The position numbers and the translations under genes are program-made. A DNA stretch of 64,000 bases, from the NCBI GenBank assembly GCA_963832785.1, contig CAWHVF010000005.1, positions 992,001 through 1,056,000 of the forward strand, in the 5' to 3' direction. This document shows positions 62,079 through 64,000 of the stretch, piece after piece. This DNA comes from CAWBRT01 sp963832785 (GTDB lineage Bacteria > Acidobacteriota > Terriglobia > Terriglobales > Acidobacteriaceae). The notes below the pieces were generated by a model, which was not told the origin of the DNA, did not search any database, and saw only the letters and a list, made by a program, of their open reading frames with translations. The first letter of the stretch is position 1. Each line of letters starts with the position of its first letter.

Positions 62079-62579
62079 TTACGACTCCACCGGCTCCAAT
62101 TTCGCCAGCTCGGCCTCCACCGGCAGGAACTTCCGGCGCAGGAAGTCTTTCAGTTCATCGAAGCTGGTGAAGACCTCGGTGGCGCAGCCCAGAATCCAGC
62201 CGCTGACCTGCTCGATGGGCATGTTGATGACCAGGTAAACCGGAAGCGCGCGGCGATAGGCCATGGTGATTTCGCCCTGCGTTCCACCGCCGCGGCCGGC
62301 GTATTCGTCCCAGTAGGCGACCAGGTAATCGCACCGCGTCTCCAGCCGGTTCAGATCGTAGTCGATGATCTTGCGTACGGTCGCCTGGAAGCGCTGAAAG
62401 TCGGTACCCTTCCAGGTGCGATACTGGCGGCGCTCCAGCTCGGTCAGGTTCTTGCGATCATCCATGGTCGGGCCGAAGACCTGGTGTCCCAGCCCTTGCA
62501 GAAAGGGAGCGATCTCCGCCCGCCACGTCTTTCCCTGGTCGGGGGCGTACTCGACGGCGCCACACAAATAGGCAAACAT
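62079..62579 (-). CDS. Nucleoside 2-deoxyribosyltransferase-like protein
   Basis: A 166-residue protein with the flavodoxin-like deoxyribosyltransferase pattern: AYLCGAVEYAPD at the start, a D-containing CDYLVAYWDEY, and GTQGEITMAYRRALPVYLV. This resembles DUF4406 and nucleoside 2-deoxyribosyltransferase families. The activity is not proven. It sits next to purine-salvage genes. Confidence 0.65.
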   Translation of the reverse strand: MFAYLCGAVEYAPDQGKTWRAEIAPFLQGLGHQVFGPTMDDRKNLTELERRQYRTWKGTDFQRFQATVRKIIDYDLNRLETRCDYLVAYWDEYAGRGGGTQGEITMAYRRALPVYLVINMPIEQVSGWILGCATEVFTSFDELKDFLRRKFLPVEAELAKLEPVES

Positions 62580-62727
62580 TAAGGATCAACCTCCGCCGCT
62601 GCTGCGTTCGCGAGGGTGAAGACTCGCGTCAGGCACACTCATTTTACTTTCGCCTGTTTATCGGTCAATAGGGGAATGCGGGGAAAAACGGCCGCGCGAA
62701 GGTGGCGTTTTTGGGTAAACCCCGTAC

Positions 62728-63483
62728 TCAGGCGGAAGCTATAAGTCCAGGCAATATCTTGCCCGCCTTCCCCTGGAATACATGCGTAAAAGCCGCGGCG
62801 TTGGCCGGCTCCTCTGGGCCGACGTAGCAGGTGCGAACCGGCGGGCCGCCGGCGCCGTAGCGCGAATTGGCCCAGTGAACGAAGTGCGCCGCCGGATAAA
62901 CCAGTCCCGAGGTACCGACCACCAGCAACACCGTGCAGCGATTCAGCTCATCCATGATTTGCCGCAGGTGAAATGGCAATTCGCCGAACCAGACGATGTG
63001 CGGGCGTATCAGCGCGCCGCACTGGCAGCGAGGGATGCTGGCCAGTGTCGGGTAGGCATTTTCATCGTGATAAGGCTTGCGCCGGCAAAACGAGCAGCGC
63101 GATTGCAGCAGCTCTCCGTGCATGTGCACCAGGCGGCGGCTGCCGGCGCGCTCGTGCAGGTCGTCCACATTCTGAGTACAAAGGAAAAAGCGCTTGCCGA
63201 GGGCGCGCTCGGCTTCGGCCAGCGCCAGGTGTGCCGGGTTCGGTTTGGCGCACAGCAGCGCCTGACGGCGCATGGAGTAGAAATTCCACACCAGCTCAGG
63301 GTTATGCGCCCAGGCCTCGGGAGAGGCAACATCTTCCACGCGATGGCCGTGCCAGAGCCCGTCCGCTCCGCGGAAGGTCGGCAGTCCGCTCTCGGCGCTC
63401 ACCCCGGCCCCGGTGAGCACGAACAGCCGGTCCTTGGGGTCAAGGACAAGCCGGGAGCTCTGTTTTTCTGTTCTCCTGTTCAT
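62728..63483 (-). CDS. Sir2-family NAD-dependent protein deacylase
   Basis: A 251-residue sirtuin: NAD motif TGAGVSAESGLPTFRG, QNVDDLHERAG with the catalytic region HMHGELL, and zinc cysteines in SRCSFCRR and RCQCG. It removes acyl groups from lysine in an NAD-dependent reaction. GGAG is placed before the ATG at 63483; the longer frame upstream is unlikely. Confidence 0.92.
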   Translation of the reverse strand: MNRRTEKQSSRLVLDPKDRLFVLTGAGVSAESGLPTFRGADGLWHGHRVEDVASPEAWAHNPELVWNFYSMRRQALLCAKPNPAHLALAEAERALGKRFFLCTQNVDDLHERAGSRRLVHMHGELLQSRCSFCRRKPYHDENAYPTLASIPRCQCGALIRPHIVWFGELPFHLRQIMDELNRCTVLLVVGTSGLVYPAAHFVHWANSRYGAGGPPVRTCYVGPEEPANAAAFTHVFQGKAGKILPGLIASA

Positions 63484-63584
63484 CGCAGCTCCGCGATTTT
63501 CACTACAATTACTAAGGGATTCTGAAGCCCCCAACTGTGGGGCTCCAGACCCGCTGCAAAATCGTCCGGCGGAGGAAGCACGCT

Positions 63585-64000
63585 ATGGCAAATGGAAAGC
63601 TCCTGATGATTGTAGGCGATTACGTCGAAGATTATGAAGCCATGGTGCCGTTCCAGGCCCTGCAAATGGCTGGGCACACGGTGCATGCGGTCTGTCCCGA
63701 CAAGAAGGCGGGCGATGTGGTGCGCACCGCCATCCATGATTTCGAAGGCGACCAGACCTACAGCGAGAAGCGCGGCCACAATTTCGCGCTCAACGCCACC
63801 TTCTCGGAGATCAAAGCCGCCGACTACGACGGCCTGGTCATTCCCGGCGGGCGCGCGCCCGAGTATCTGCGGCTCAACTCCAAGGTCATCGAGATGGTCC
63901 GCCACTTTCACACTGCCGGCAAGCCGATTGCCGCCATCTGTCATGGGGCGCAACTGCTGGCGGCGGCCCAGCCGCTCAAAGGCAAACGCGTGAGCGCTTA
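63585..64000 (+). CDS. DJ-1/PfpI-family protein, 3' truncated
   Basis: The frame starts at the ATG 63585 behind GGAGG and runs off the window. The visible 138 residues show the DJ-1/PfpI core: MANGKLLMIVGDYVEDYEAM, PGGRAPEYLR, and the nucleophile elbow AICHGAQLL with the catalytic cysteine. Family members are glutamine-amidotransferase-like, acting as glyoxalases, proteases or stress proteins. It is divergent from the sirtuin gene. Confidence 0.85.
   Translation, partial: MANGKLLMIVGDYVEDYEAMVPFQALQMAGHTVHAVCPDKKAGDVVRTAIHDFEGDQTYSEKRGHNFALNATFSEIKAADYDGLVIPGGRAPEYLRLNSKVIEMVRHFHTAGKPIAAICHGAQLLAAAQPLKGKRVSA

Noticed and set aside
1..64000. CRISPR array, defence island or prophage
   Set aside because: No regularly spaced repeats with variable spacers and no phage structural or restriction-modification genes were seen.

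Overview
The window is a dense, GC-rich bacterial chromosome segment that most resembles Acidobacteriota (Terriglobia, 'Koribacter'-like). This placement is inferred from a full hopanoid locus, a Tol-Pal cluster, futalosine-type menaquinone synthesis (MqnA), HemQ, a dprA-topA pair, and many short palindromic intergenic repeats. No tRNA, rRNA or CRISPR array was seen. Both ends cut through genes: an efflux adaptor at the left and a DJ-1/PfpI protein at the right.

Layout. 1-4555: efflux adaptor (partial), TPR protein, TolC-type outer-membrane factor and a convergent MacB/FtsX-type permease. 4762-21224: hopanoid region. hpnJ, two overlapping SMR/EamA-type small membrane proteins and cysK are on the + strand. 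Then, all on the - strand and transcribed right to left, come ispH, shc (squalene-hopene cyclase), hpnH, hpnA, hpnG, two zinc medium-chain dehydrogenases, hpnC, hpnD and hpnE. A small HTH/GrlR-like regulator lies between the two halves. 21778-23475: recN. 23853-29230: tolQ-tolR-tonB/tolA-like-tolB-pal-cpoB. 29702-31313: mlaE-mlaF without an mlaD. 32160-33477: an intact IS4-family element with a 9-bp target duplication. 34276-38214: topA and a frameshifted dprA. 38648-42055: mqnA, a DedA-type protein, a ComEA-like HhH protein and dinB. 42356-47365: a tiny membrane ORF, a MaoC hydratase, a TPR protein, an RlpA-like protein, thiD and a PEGA protein. 47424-53953: M3 peptidase, a small hypothetical, nth, hemQ, a DUF6282-type protein and an HIBADH-type dehydrogenase. 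54067-56413: a broken beta-barrel gene, a secreted hypothetical and a sugar epimerase. 56590-64000: FKBP isomerase, esterase, hpt, secreted adenosine deaminase, a deoxyribosyltransferase-like protein, sirtuin and DJ-1/PfpI.

The hopanoid genes form a nearly complete route: HpnC/D/E make squalene, Shc cyclises it, HpnH adds the adenosyl group, HpnG removes adenine, and HpnJ acts in cyclitol ether formation. The reductase that turns ribosylhopane into bacteriohopanetetrol has no canonical gene here. The two dehydrogenases next to hpnG are the obvious candidates, and the SMR pair behind hpnJ is a candidate lipid flippase.

Four single-base insertions (one in ispH, two in shc, one in dprA) and one in-frame stop in a beta-barrel gene are visible. 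Their clustering and uniform type point to sequence error at least as much as to real decay. Intergenic spaces are filled with several families of palindromic and MITE-like repeats.
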